Assembly: GCF_016464305.1 (NCBI RefSeq)
Contig: NZ_JAEIOJ010000012.1
Span: 91,660-155,659, forward strand
Reading direction: 5' to 3'
Origin: Umezawaea beigongshangensis
Lineage (GTDB): Bacteria > Actinomycetota > Actinomycetes > Mycobacteriales > Pseudonocardiaceae
DNA: 64,000 nt
Shown here: one piece after another, positions 1-7,399 of the stretch
How the letters are laid out: every line of letters starts with the position of its first letter
Numbering within the stretch: position 1 is the stretch's first letter
Notes under the pieces: generated by a model
Told to the model about the DNA's origin: nothing
Database searches by the model: none
Seen by the model: only the letters and a program-made list of their open reading frames with translations
Made by a program: the position numbers and the translations under genes

Positions 1-92
1 CGCCCGGGTGGGGTCCCTGGGGGGCCGGCCGATCGGCGGCGCGCGTCCCGGGCGGGGTCCCCGGGCGGGCGGGGGCCGGCGACGCGACGGCC

Positions 93-992
93 TCACGGCA
101 CCAGGATCAGCTTGCCCGTGGTGGTGCGGGACTCCAGCAGTTCGTGGGCGCGGGCGGCCTCCGTCAGGGGGAGGACGGGGCCCAGGACCGGACGCAAGCC
201 CGAGGTGAACGCGGTCCGGATGTTCTCCGGGGAGACCGGGACGCCGTAGCCCGACACGGTCACCGCCTTGCGGAACACGTCGGCGGCGGTGATGCCGACC
301 GGCTCGCCGCTGGCGAAGCCGAAGATCACGAACCGGCCGACCCGGTCGCGCAGCAGCTCGAACGACTCCTCGGTCACCGAGCCGCCCACCGACGAGAACA
401 CCACGTCGACCGGGTCGACCCCGGCGGACCAGCCGGGCGTTCCGTAGTCCACGACCTCGTGCGCGCCCAGCTCCTTCGCCACGGCCAGCTTCGCCTCGCC
501 GCGCGTCGCGGCCACGACGGTCGCGCCGCGCTGCGCGGCGAGCTGGACCAGCAGGTTGCCCACCCCGCCGGTCGCGGCCTCGACGAGGACCCGTTCGCCC
601 TGCACGAGCCGGGACGTGGCGAGGGCCGCGACGGCGCTGGTGCCCTGGAGGAACAGGGCGAGCGCCTCGTGGTCGGACAGGTGCTCGGGCACCTCGGGGG
701 AGTCCTCGGGGAGCGCGGCGCGCTCGGCGTAGCCCTCGGCCAGGGCGAACCCGATCAGTCGTCGGCCGTCCTCGGTCACGCCGACGACCTCGCCGCCGAG
801 CACGCCGGGCGGGAAGCTGTTCCAGGGCGTGACCCGCTGGATCGCGCCGGAGCGGATGGTGGTCTCGCCGTAGTTCACGCCGACCGCCGTGACCCGGACC
901 AGCACCTGGCCCGGTCCCGCCACCGGCTCCGGGACCTCTTCGACCTTCAGCACGTCCGCCGGGCCGAACTCGTGGAACCGCACTGCACGCAC
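93..992 (-). CDS. Quinone oxidoreductase-like MDR reductase
   Basis: Predicted cytosolic NADPH-dependent quinone oxidoreductase of the zinc-independent medium-chain dehydrogenase family, 299 aa. The N-terminal GroES-like part runs to about residue 110. The Rossmann part shows the cofactor motif AATGGVGNLLVQLA near residue 140, and the C-terminal TTGKLILVP ending is typical of the family. The cysteine/histidine zinc ligands of alcohol dehydrogenases are absent. The GTG start at 992 has GGAGG five bases upstream. It is transcribed divergently from the TetR gene at 1088, and two operator-like sequences lie between them, so it is probably the regulator's main target. The natural substrate cannot be told from sequence. 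Confidence 0.85.
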   Translation of the reverse strand: MRAVRFHEFGPADVLKVEEVPEPVAGPGQVLVRVTAVGVNYGETTIRSGAIQRVTPWNSFPPGVLGGEVVGVTEDGRRLIGFALAEGYAERAALPEDSPEVPEHLSDHEALALFLQGTSAVAALATSRLVQGERVLVEAATGGVGNLLVQLAAQRGATVVAATRGEAKLAVAKELGAHEVVDYGTPGWSAGVDPVDVVFSSVGGSVTEESFELLRDRVGRFVIFGFASGEPVGITAADVFRKAVTVSGYGVPVSPENIRTAFTSGLRPVLGPVLPLTEAARAHELLESRTTTGKLILVP

Positions 993-1012
993 GACAACCT
1001 CCAGGGGAAGAA

Positions 1013-1063
1013 ACGGACTGACGGTCCGTTTGCTGTGCGCTAATATACGGACCGTCAGTCCGT
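1013..1063. promoter_or_regulatory. Two mirror-image TetR-type operators
   Basis: ACGGACTGACGGTCCGT at 1013-1029 is itself a 6-5-6 inverted repeat. Its exact reverse complement, ACGGACCGTCAGTCCGT, lies at 1047-1063. The centres are 34 bp apart, about three helical turns, and a TAATAT -10-like element (1041-1046) lies between them. The sites sit between a TetR gene and its divergent neighbour, which fits autoregulation and control of the oxidoreductase. Confidence 0.75.
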
Positions 1064-1087
1064 TTTTGTCAAACGAGGAGGTCGGGG

Positions 1088-1666
1088 ATGCGCAAGGACG
1101 CCGCGCGGAACCACGCCGCGATCCTGGCCGTCGCCGCTCGGCTGATCACCGAGCGCGGCCTCGACTTCGCGATGGACGAGGTCGCCGCGGAGGCCGGAGT
1201 CGGCAAGGGCACGGTCTTCCGCAGGTTCGGCGATCGCGAGGGCCTGGTCCGCGCGGTCGCCGAACAGGGCGCGGTGCTGTGGCGGGAGGAGTCCCGCGAA
1301 CTCGCCGAGGCCGACCACCTGCCGGCGGGGGAGCGGGTGGTCACCTTCGTGGGCACGCTGTTCGACCACGTGATGTCGTCGCTGCCGCTGATCGTCGCCC
1401 TGGAGCGCGAGTCGGCGAACGCCACGTCGTGCGACTCGGGCTACCTCGACTCGCACGCCACGCTCGCGGCGCTGCTGGTGGAGGCCGGGGCGGGCCCGGA
1501 CGCCGACTTCCTGGCCCACGTGCTGCTCGCCCAGCTGCGCGGCGACGTGCTGCACCACCTCGTGCACCGCTGCGGTCAGGGCGCTGCGCGAGTGCGCGAG
1601 GGCGTGCTGGAGATCGCGCGCGGCGTCGTGGCGGGACGGCGGGTGACCTCCCGGACCGCGGGGTGA
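1088..1666 (+). CDS. TetR family transcriptional regulator
   Basis: One-component repressor of 192 aa. The N-terminal helix-turn-helix covers about residues 10-55 (MDEVAAEAGVGKGTVFRRFG is the typical recognition region). The C-terminal ligand domain is divergent and gives no hint of the inducer. The ATG start at 1088 follows GAGGAGGTCGGGG. The gene is divergent from the quinone oxidoreductase, with paired operators between them, so it probably represses both genes and is released by a small electrophile or drug-like ligand. That ligand is inferred from context only. Confidence 0.88.
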   Translation: MRKDAARNHAAILAVAARLITERGLDFAMDEVAAEAGVGKGTVFRRFGDREGLVRAVAEQGAVLWREESRELAEADHLPAGERVVTFVGTLFDHVMSSLPLIVALERESANATSCDSGYLDSHATLAALLVEAGAGPDADFLAHVLLAQLRGDVLHHLVHRCGQGAARVREGVLEIARGVVAGRRVTSRTAG

Positions 1667-1830
1667 TCACGGGCGGGGCGGAACACGTCCCGGCCGGGGG
1701 AACGTGACCAGCCGGTCCGGACGCGGACCGCCCCTCGTCCCCGCTGTCCGCGCCGACGGCGGGACGTCGCGCGGCCCGGTGGGGAACTTCCGGGTGTGGC
1801 GTGGACGGCGAGCGGGTACCACCGCGATAC

Positions 1831-1844
1831 TGGGAGCGCTCCCA
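1831..1844. promoter_or_regulatory. CebR-type operator upstream of GH12 cellulase
   Basis: TGGGAGCGCTCCCA is the perfect 14-bp palindrome recognised by the cello-oligosaccharide repressor CebR in streptomycetes and related actinomycetes. It lies 41 bp before the endoglucanase start. An identical copy lies upstream of the AA10 gene at 27303-27316. Confidence 0.9.
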
Positions 1845-1884
1845 GATGTACGTCCGCCGCCGTGGACCCTGTGAGAGGAGTTCC

Positions 1885-2634
1885 ATGCACAGCACCGTTC
1901 GTGCCATCGCGTCAGCGGCACTGCTGGCCGCCGGATCGCTCGTCGGTTCAGCGGGCCAGGCCCACGCCGATGCGACGATCTGCGAGCAGTACGGATCGAC
2001 CACCGTCCAGGGCCGTTACGTGGTCCAGAACAACAGGTGGGGGTCCTCGGCGGCCCAGTGCATCGACGTCACCTCGACCGGCTTCCGGATCGCCACGCAG
2101 CAGGGATCGGCGCCCACCAACGGCGCACCCCTGTCGTACCCGTCGGTGTTCCTCGGCTGTCACTACTCCAACTGCTCACCCGGCAGCACCCTGCCGATGC
2201 AGGTCAGTCGGATCCGCAGCGCGACGTCGTCGATCACCTACCAGTACGTCGGCGGCACCTACAACGCCTCCTACGACATCTGGCTCGACCCCACGCCGAA
2301 GACCAACGGCGTGAACCAGATGGAGATCATGATCTGGTTCAACCGCCAGGGGCCGATCCAGCCCATCGGCAGCGCCGTGGGCACCACCACGGTCGGGGGC
2401 CGGACCTGGGAGGTCTGGCGCGGCAACAACGGGGGCAACAACGTGATCTCCTACGTCGCGCCCTCGCCCATCACGTCGTGGTCGTTCAACGTGCTCGACT
2501 TCGTCAACGACGTGATCGCCCGCGGAGCGATCACCAACTCCTGGTACCTGACCAGCGTGCAGGCCGGGTTCGAGCCGTGGAACGGCGGTACGGGCCTGGC
2601 GGTCCAGAACTTCTCGGCCTCGGTCAGCGGATAG
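1885..2634 (+). CDS. Secreted GH12 endo-beta-1,4-glucanase
   Basis: Extracellular endoglucanase hydrolysing cellulose or mixed beta-glucans, 249 aa. A signal peptide of about 29 residues ends at GQAHADA. The rest is a single GH12 beta-jelly-roll with no carbohydrate-binding module. The catalytic glutamates are recognisable: E147 in NQMEIMIW (nucleophile) and E230 in AGFEPWNGG (acid/base). The ATG at 1885 was chosen because GAGAGGAG lies just before it and the signal peptide begins there; the longer reading from 1801 would run through the operator. A CebR box at 1831-1844 indicates induction by cellobiose or cello-oligosaccharides. A strong hairpin follows the stop. Confidence 0.92.
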   Translation: MHSTVRAIASAALLAAGSLVGSAGQAHADATICEQYGSTTVQGRYVVQNNRWGSSAAQCIDVTSTGFRIATQQGSAPTNGAPLSYPSVFLGCHYSNCSPGSTLPMQVSRIRSATSSITYQYVGGTYNASYDIWLDPTPKTNGVNQMEIMIWFNRQGPIQPIGSAVGTTTVGGRTWEVWRGNNGGNNVISYVAPSPITSWSFNVLDFVNDVIARGAITNSWYLTSVQAGFEPWNGGTGLAVQNFSASVSG

Positions 2635-3037
2635 CCGGAACGCCGGGTGCGCTCGGTGCGCTCGGCGCAGGAGCGCACCCGGCGACGGTGATCGGGTCCG
2701 GTTCGTGCCGATCTCGGTCGCCGTGCGTGGAACCTGCCGGTTCCCTAGGGTGGAGGGTGAAGCTGCGGTTCGTCGCAGCTGACCGGCCGTGCGTGGCCCT
2801 TCCTCGCACCACCGGTCCGGGCGGGGTGCGGGGCTCCTCCAACCCAGGGTCCGGCATCCCGCCCGCCTTCTCCAGCAGGGCTTCCTCCGCCGATCGTTCC
2901 CGGCCGACGAGGTGTGGGGGCGCTCATAGCAAAATTTTTGTGAGACAGGTGTGAGATCAACCGGAGATGGGCATCCCGGTGTTGAGCGAACATCGTCGCG
3001 CCGGGAGGGCCGGTGCGACACGAGGAGAGGAAGCCCC
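2635..3037. other. Intergenic region after GH12 gene
   Basis: No convincing gene. It begins with the GH12 terminator. An AT-rich patch with the short palindrome CAAAATTTTTG at 2930-2940 stands out against the GC-rich surroundings and probably belongs to the promoter of the small membrane protein at 3038. Confidence 0.5.
2641..2684 (+). terminator. Hairpin terminator of GH12 gene
   Basis: Perfect 14-bp inverted repeat (2641-2654 against 2671-2684) with a 16-base loop, seven bases after the endoglucanase stop. There is no U-tract, as is usual in actinomycetes. Confidence 0.75.
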
Positions 3038-3310
3038 GTGGGCATTCTGGGTTGGATCGTTCTGGGCCTCATCGCCGGCGCCATCGCGAAGGCGATCATG
3101 CCGGGCAAGGACCCCGGCGGCATCATCGTCACGATCCTGCTGGGCATCGTGGGCGCCGTGCTGGGCGGGTTCATCGGTCGTGCGATCTTCGGCACCGACA
3201 TCGGCACCTTCTTCGACCTGAGCACGTGGCTGCTGGCCATCCTCGGCGCCCTGATCGTGCTCGGCATCTACCACCTGGTCACGAGCAGGGGCAAGCGCGC
3301 CCACCACTGA
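3038..3310 (+). CDS. GlsB/YeaQ/YmgE family small membrane protein
   Basis: 90-aa inner-membrane protein of the transglycosylase-associated (GlsB/YeaQ/YmgE) stress-response family. Three hydrophobic segments are visible at about residues 2-20, 27-50 and 60-84, with the glycine-rich family signature GLIAGAIAKAIMPGKDPGG between the first two. The GTG start at 3038 follows GAGAGGAAGCCCC. Its exact function is unknown; family members are induced by stress and at cell envelopes. It stands alone, with its own terminator hairpin. Confidence 0.85.
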   Translation: MGILGWIVLGLIAGAIAKAIMPGKDPGGIIVTILLGIVGAVLGGFIGRAIFGTDIGTFFDLSTWLLAILGALIVLGIYHLVTSRGKRAHH

Positions 3311-3325
3311 CCCGCAGGTCCACCG

Positions 3326-3357
3326 GGGCCCCGCCGACGATCACGTCGGCGGGGCCC
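3326..3357 (+). terminator. Hairpin terminator
   Basis: A 14-bp perfect stem (3326-3339 against 3344-3357) with a four-base loop, starting 16 bases after the stop of the small membrane protein gene. Confidence 0.8.
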
Positions 3358-3461
3358 TCGTGCGTTCGCGGCCGGGTCCGGTGGTGGTCGTCCTCGTCGA
3401 TCCGCGCACATCCGCGACCGGTGGAGGGTGGGCATCCGTTCGGGTGAGCGCCCGATGGGTG

Positions 3462-3485
3462 TCATACATGCGCATGAGCTAATAT
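3462..3485. promoter_or_regulatory. Palindrome and -10 element before His-rich gene
   Basis: CATGCGCATG at 3467-3476 is a perfect 10-bp palindrome, flanked by TCAT and GA that extend it as TCAT...ATGA (3462-3477). TAATAT at 3480-3485 is a good -10 element. The overlap suggests a repressor site, plausibly for an ArsR- or Fur-type metal sensor because the gene downstream encodes a metal-binding protein. The identity of the regulator is inferred. Confidence 0.45.
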
Positions 3486-3560
3486 GTTGGTGCGCTCGGA
3501 CACGGGCGCTGCGCATCCGGTGCCGACCAGGTCCCGGAGACACCGAAAGGCGGTTCGTCC

Positions 3561-3857
3561 ATGACCACTGCACATCTCGAGCACGACGTCCACGAGCACG
3601 TGCACGGCGAGGGGTGCGGCCACGTGGCCTTCCCGCACGAGGAGCACGTCGACTACGTGCACGACGGTCACCTGCACCGGGCGCACGACGGGCACTTCGA
3701 CGAGTGCGAGCCCGCCGGTCACGGTGCCCACGACGAGCACGGTCACGCGCACGGCGAGGGGTGCGGCCACGTGGCGGTCCCGCACGGTGACCACGTCGAC
3801 TACGTGCACGACGGTCACCGGCACGCCGTCCACGACGAGCACTACGACGAGCACTGA
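3561..3857 (+). CDS. Tandem histidine-rich metal-binding protein
   Basis: 98-aa cytosolic protein built mostly from His, Asp, Glu and Cys. It consists of two repeats of about 45 residues, at roughly 10-50 and 57-98. Each carries HGEGCGHVA, then PHxxHVDYVHDGH and a His-rich end, giving one Cys and many His ligands per copy. This composition suggests zinc or nickel buffering or storage. Small proteins of this type in actinomycetes are sometimes labelled as zinc transporters, but no membrane segment is present. ATG start at 3561 after GAAAGG. A palindrome lies near its promoter and a hairpin follows the stop. The metallophore locus begins about 560 bp downstream, which supports a metal-homeostasis role. 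Confidence 0.75.
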   Translation: MTTAHLEHDVHEHVHGEGCGHVAFPHEEHVDYVHDGHLHRAHDGHFDECEPAGHGAHDEHGHAHGEGCGHVAVPHGDHVDYVHDGHRHAVHDEHYDEH

Positions 3858-3877
3858 GCCACCCCGGCGGGGTGGCT
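3857..3877 (+). terminator. Hairpin terminator of His-rich gene
   Basis: AGCCACCCC (3857-3865) pairs with GGGGTGGCT (3869-3877) over a three-base loop, overlapping the end of the stop codon. Confidence 0.75.
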
Positions 3878-4419
3878 GCTCGACGCCCGCCGCGACCGCG
3901 CCGGAGCCGTCCGGGGAACGGCTCCGCGGTCGCGGGCCCCGCGGCACCGCCGAGGGCCCGCGTCGCCGAAGTGACCGGCCCGCGTCGACGCGGACGTCGA
4001 GCGGGCCGGGTGACCGGACGCCGGTGAGCGCTGCCCGGCAGCGGTTCTGACGGTCTCACCGGTTCCGGCGGGCTCGGGCCTGCCGCGGTCCGCCGGTGTC
4101 CGCGAGTCGATCCGCGCGGAGGTGTGGACGGCCCCGCGATCCGCACGCGGACTCCGCTGCCCGCGCGGCGGTCCACCTCGGCGGGGACGTCCTGCCGCAC
4201 CGGGGGTCGACGACGTGGCCGGACCGGGCGAGGTCGTTGCGGTGCCCGGCCGCGACCGGGTGGTCGGGCCGTTGCCGGTGGTCGCGGTCCGGTGCGCCGC
4301 CGCCACGGCACGGCGGGCGTCCAGCCCCGGTGCTCGCCGCCGGACACCTTCTCGGACAGCGGTTCGGGCCGTGTGATCGTCCGGCCGCAGTGCCACTCGA
4401 TCGTGCTAAGTTCTTGCCA
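3878..4419. other. Intergenic region before first metal importer
   Basis: No supportable gene. Open frames exist on both strands but are rich in Arg and Pro and lack start signals. A second inverted repeat (CCGGCCCGC 3975-3983 with GCGGGCCGG 4001-4009) is present. The promoter of the importer operon must lie at the right end. Confidence 0.5.
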
Positions 4420-5544
4420 ATGAAAACCGATGCCGTTTCCGGTGGGGCTCGGTCGGTTCCGCCCGCGCCGGTCCCCGACGACGCGTCCCGGCGACGGAGG
4501 ACCGCGCACGGCCGCCCGGTGATCGCCGCCGCCACCGCGTTCCTGGTGGTGGCGCTGCTGGTCTCGGTGCTGGCCGCGATCAGCCTCGGTTCGGCGGTCA
4601 TCCCCTTCAGCGCCACCGCGCGGTTCCTCTGGGCGGCCCTGACCGGAGGAACCATCTCCGTCGAGGAGGTGACGCAATACCAGATCGTGTGGCAGGTGCG
4701 CACGCCCAGGGTCGTGCTGGCGGCCGTCGTCGGCGCCGGGCTGAGCGCGGTCGGCGTCGCGGTGCAGGCCATGGTGCGCAACGCCCTGGCCGACCCCTTC
4801 ATCCTCGGCGTGTCCTCGGGCGCGTCGGTCGGCGCGGTGTCGGTCACCGTGTTCGGCGGCCTGGCGGGCTTCGGCGTCTACGCGGTGTCGGTCGGCGCCT
4901 TCGCCGGCGCGCTCGTCGCGTCGGCCCTGGTCTACCTCGCGGCTCGCTCGGCGAACGGGGTCACCCCGCTGCGACTGGTGCTGACCGGTGTGGCGCTGGC
5001 GTTCGGCTTCGAGGCGCTGATGAGCGTCATCGTGTACTTCGCTCCCGACAGCGAGGCCACCAGCACCGTCCTGTACTGGACCATGGGCAGCTTCGGCGCG
5101 GCGACCTGGGGCTCGCTGCCGGTGGTGACCGCGGTGGTGGTCCTGGCCGTGGTGGCGCTGCGGTGGACCGCGCGCGGGCTGGACGTGCTGTCCTTCGGCG
5201 ACGAGAGCGCCGCGAGCCTGGGTGTGGACGCCGATCGGCTGCGCGGGCGGTTGTTCGTGATCACCGCCGTGGCGACCGGGGCGATGGTGGCCACCAGTGG
5301 CGCGATCGGGTTCGTCGGCCTGGTCGTGCCGCACCTGGTGCGCATCGTGGTGGGCGCGGGTCACGCGAGGGTTCTGGTGATCGCGCCGCTGTTCGGCGCG
5401 GTGTTCGTGGTCTGGGTCGACCTGGTGTCGCGGGTCGTGGTCGCGCCGCGAGAACTCCCCCTCGGAGTGATCACCGCACTGGTCGGCGTCCCGGTGTTCA
5501 TCACGCTGATGCGCCGCCGCGGCTACCTGTTCGGGGGGCGGTGA
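4420..5544 (+). CDS. FecCD-type metal-chelate ABC importer permease
   Basis: Inner-membrane permease of a binding-protein-dependent importer for siderophore- or metallophore-type chelates, 374 aa with about ten transmembrane helices. The FecCD signatures are clear: RTPRVVLAAVVGAGLSAVG, then NALADPFILGVSSGAS, and GAIGFVGLVVPHLVR near residue 290. The ATG at 4420 was chosen because the family N-terminus begins here; the in-frame extension upstream is Arg/Pro-rich and unlike protein. Its stop overlaps the ATPase start in GTGA. Its partners at 5541 and 6335 complete a transporter, so uptake of a chelated metal is firmly supported while the metal is not known. Confidence 0.9.
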   Translation: MKTDAVSGGARSVPPAPVPDDASRRRRTAHGRPVIAAATAFLVVALLVSVLAAISLGSAVIPFSATARFLWAALTGGTISVEEVTQYQIVWQVRTPRVVLAAVVGAGLSAVGVAVQAMVRNALADPFILGVSSGASVGAVSVTVFGGLAGFGVYAVSVGAFAGALVASALVYLAARSANGVTPLRLVLTGVALAFGFEALMSVIVYFAPDSEATSTVLYWTMGSFGAATWGSLPVVTAVVVLAVVALRWTARGLDVLSFGDESAASLGVDADRLRGRLFVITAVATGAMVATSGAIGFVGLVVPHLVRIVVGAGHARVLVIAPLFGAVFVVWVDLVSRVVVAPRELPLGVITALVGVPVFITLMRRRGYLFGGR

Positions 5545-6338
5545 CCGTGGAGCTGGAGGTCGACGGGCTGTCGGTGGAGCTGGCGGGACGCGCGATCGTC
5601 GAGCGGGTCTCGCTGCGGGCGGGCACCGGCACGGTGGTCGGACTGGTGGGGCCCAACGGTTCCGGCAAGTCCACCGTGCTGCGGTGCGTCTACCGGGCGC
5701 TGCGCCCCCGCGCCGGCGTGGTGCGGGTCGGCGGCGCGGACCTCGGGCCGATGTCGGCGCGCGAGAGCGCGCGCCTGGTGGCCGCGCTCACCCAGAACAG
5801 CTCCGGTGAGCTGGACTTCACCGTGGCGGAGGTCGTCGCGCTCGGGCGCTCCCCGCACCTGAGGGGGAACTCGCCGCTGAGCGCGCGGGAGGTCGCGCTG
5901 TGCGACCGCGCCATGGGCCAGGTCGGTGTGGCGCACCTGGCGCACCGCAGCGTGCTGTCGCTGTCGGGCGGTGAGCGGCAGCGCGTGCTCATCGCCAGGG
6001 CCCTGGCGCAGGAACCCGCGGTGCTGGTGCTCGACGAGCCCACCAACCACCTCGACGTGCGCCACCAGGTCGACCTGCTGCGGTTGCTGCGGAACTCGGG
6101 ACTGACCGTCCTGGTGGTGCTGCACGACCTCAACCTGGCCGCGGCCGCCTGCGACCAGCTCTGCGTGCTCTCGCACGGCGCGCTGGTGGCCTCGGGGACA
6201 CCGGCCGAGGTGCTGACCGAAGACCTGCTGCGCGACGTCTTCGGCGTCCGCGCCTCGGTCGTCGAGCACCCGCTGGACGGGGTGCCGCAGATCTTGTACA
6301 CGCTCACGGACCACGTCGAGGGGGAAGACGCACGATGA
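5541..6338 (+). CDS. Metal-chelate ABC importer ATP-binding protein
   Basis: Cytosolic FepC/FhuC-like ATPase of 265 aa. Walker A GPNGSGKST (about residue 38), Q-loop LTQNSSG, signature LSGGERQR, Walker B VLVLDEPTNHLD and the switch His in LHDLNLA are all intact. The GTG start at 5541 overlaps the permease stop, and its own stop overlaps the next ATG (ATGA at 6335). It drives the first of the two importers in the locus and is a paralogue of the ATPase at 16690. Confidence 0.93.
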   Translation: MTVELEVDGLSVELAGRAIVERVSLRAGTGTVVGLVGPNGSGKSTVLRCVYRALRPRAGVVRVGGADLGPMSARESARLVAALTQNSSGELDFTVAEVVALGRSPHLRGNSPLSAREVALCDRAMGQVGVAHLAHRSVLSLSGGERQRVLIARALAQEPAVLVLDEPTNHLDVRHQVDLLRLLRNSGLTVLVVLHDLNLAAAACDQLCVLSHGALVASGTPAEVLTEDLLRDVFGVRASVVEHPLDGVPQILYTLTDHVEGEDAR

Positions 6339-7336
6339 GATCACCGACTTCCGGCCGGCGGCCCACCACCGCGGTCGCGGTCGCGGCCGTGGCGGTGCTG
6401 CTGTCCAGCTGCGGCGCGCAGGTCACCGGCTCCCGGGAGCAGACGGACACCGCCGTGGTCGACCGCTGCGGCGAGCGGATCGAGTACCGCGTACCGCGAC
6501 GGGCCGTGGCCTACGAGGGCGGCAGCGCCGACAAGCTGTTCTCCCTCGGCCTGACCGAGCACGTGCACGGCTACGTCATGCCGCCGGCCAACCCGCCGGT
6601 CACCGAGTCGCCGTGGGCGGCCGAGTACGCGAAGGTCGAGTTCCTCAGCGACGACCTGCTCAACCGCGAGCTCGTCGTCGACGCGAAGTCCGACTTCGTG
6701 GTCGCGGGCTGGAACTCCGGCTTCAGCGACCAGCGCGGCATCACGCCGGAGATCCTCGACGGCCTGGGCGTGCAGAGCTTCATGCACACCGAGTCCTGCT
6801 TCAACTACCCGAACTTCCCCGAGCGCAAGACGCCCTTCGAGGCGCTCTACACCGACCTGGAACGGCTGGGGAAGATCTTCCGCGTCGAGGACCGGGCCGC
6901 CGAGGTCGTCGACGGGCTCAGGGCCAGGGTGCAGGCGGTGAAGGAGCGGGCACCGCGAGGAGAGCCGCTGCGGGTCTTCCTCTACGACTCCGGCACCGAC
7001 CAGCCCTTCACCGCGGGCAGCCAGGTCCCTCCCAACGACATCATCGCCTTCGCCGGTGGGCGCAACATCTTCGCCGACCTCGACGCGCGCTGGAGCAAGG
7101 TCGGCTGGGAGGCGGTCGTGGAGCGGGAGCCGGAGGTGGTGGTGATCCTCGACTACGGTGACCGGCCCGCCCAGGAGAAGATCGACTTCTTGAAGTCCTC
7201 GCCCACCACCGCGACGCTGCCCGCCGTGGTGAACGACCGGTTCTACGTGCTGGACTACAACGAGGGCATCAGCGGCCCGCGCAACGTCGACGGCCTGGAG
7301 GGGTTCGCCGAGTACCTGCGCGGCCTGCCGCGCTGA
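6335..7336 (+). CDS. Metal-chelate ABC importer substrate-binding lipoprotein
   Basis: Membrane-anchored periplasmic-type binding protein of 333 aa (FepB/BtuF class). The lipoprotein signal ends at LLSSCGAQ, so the lipid-modified Cys is near residue 26. Two alpha/beta lobes are linked by a long helix. FMHTESCFNYP marks the inter-lobe region. It is the third gene of an overlapping operon with permease and ATPase. It differs clearly from the second binding protein at 14614, so the two importers may take different chelates or different metal forms. Confidence 0.88.
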   Translation: MRSPTSGRRPTTAVAVAAVAVLLSSCGAQVTGSREQTDTAVVDRCGERIEYRVPRRAVAYEGGSADKLFSLGLTEHVHGYVMPPANPPVTESPWAAEYAKVEFLSDDLLNRELVVDAKSDFVVAGWNSGFSDQRGITPEILDGLGVQSFMHTESCFNYPNFPERKTPFEALYTDLERLGKIFRVEDRAAEVVDGLRARVQAVKERAPRGEPLRVFLYDSGTDQPFTAGSQVPPNDIIAFAGGRNIFADLDARWSKVGWEAVVEREPEVVVILDYGDRPAQEKIDFLKSSPTTATLPAVVNDRFYVLDYNEGISGPRNVDGLEGFAEYLRGLPR

Positions 7337-7344
7337 GCACGCGG

Positions 7345-7384
7345 AGGTCCGTGTGCGGTTCGCAGGGGAACCGCGCACGGACCT
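7345..7384. terminator. Bidirectional terminator between convergent operons
   Basis: A 16-bp inverted repeat (7345-7360 against 7369-7384, one mismatch) with an eight-base loop. It lies between the stop of the binding-protein gene and the stop of the PLP-enzyme gene coming from the other side, so it can serve both. Confidence 0.8.
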
Positions 7385-7399
7385 CTCGCCGACCCTCCG

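Noticed and set aside
1..92. Short GC-rich frame at the left edge
   Set aside because: Gly/Arg repeats with no coding signal; no feature could be supported.
4096..4419. N-terminal extension of the first permease
   Set aside because: The extension is Arg/Pro-rich and unlike any FecCD N-terminus; the ATG at 4420 fits the family.
3268..5364. 698-aa minus-strand open frame
   Set aside because: It overlaps three well-supported plus-strand genes and has repetitive Arg/His composition.
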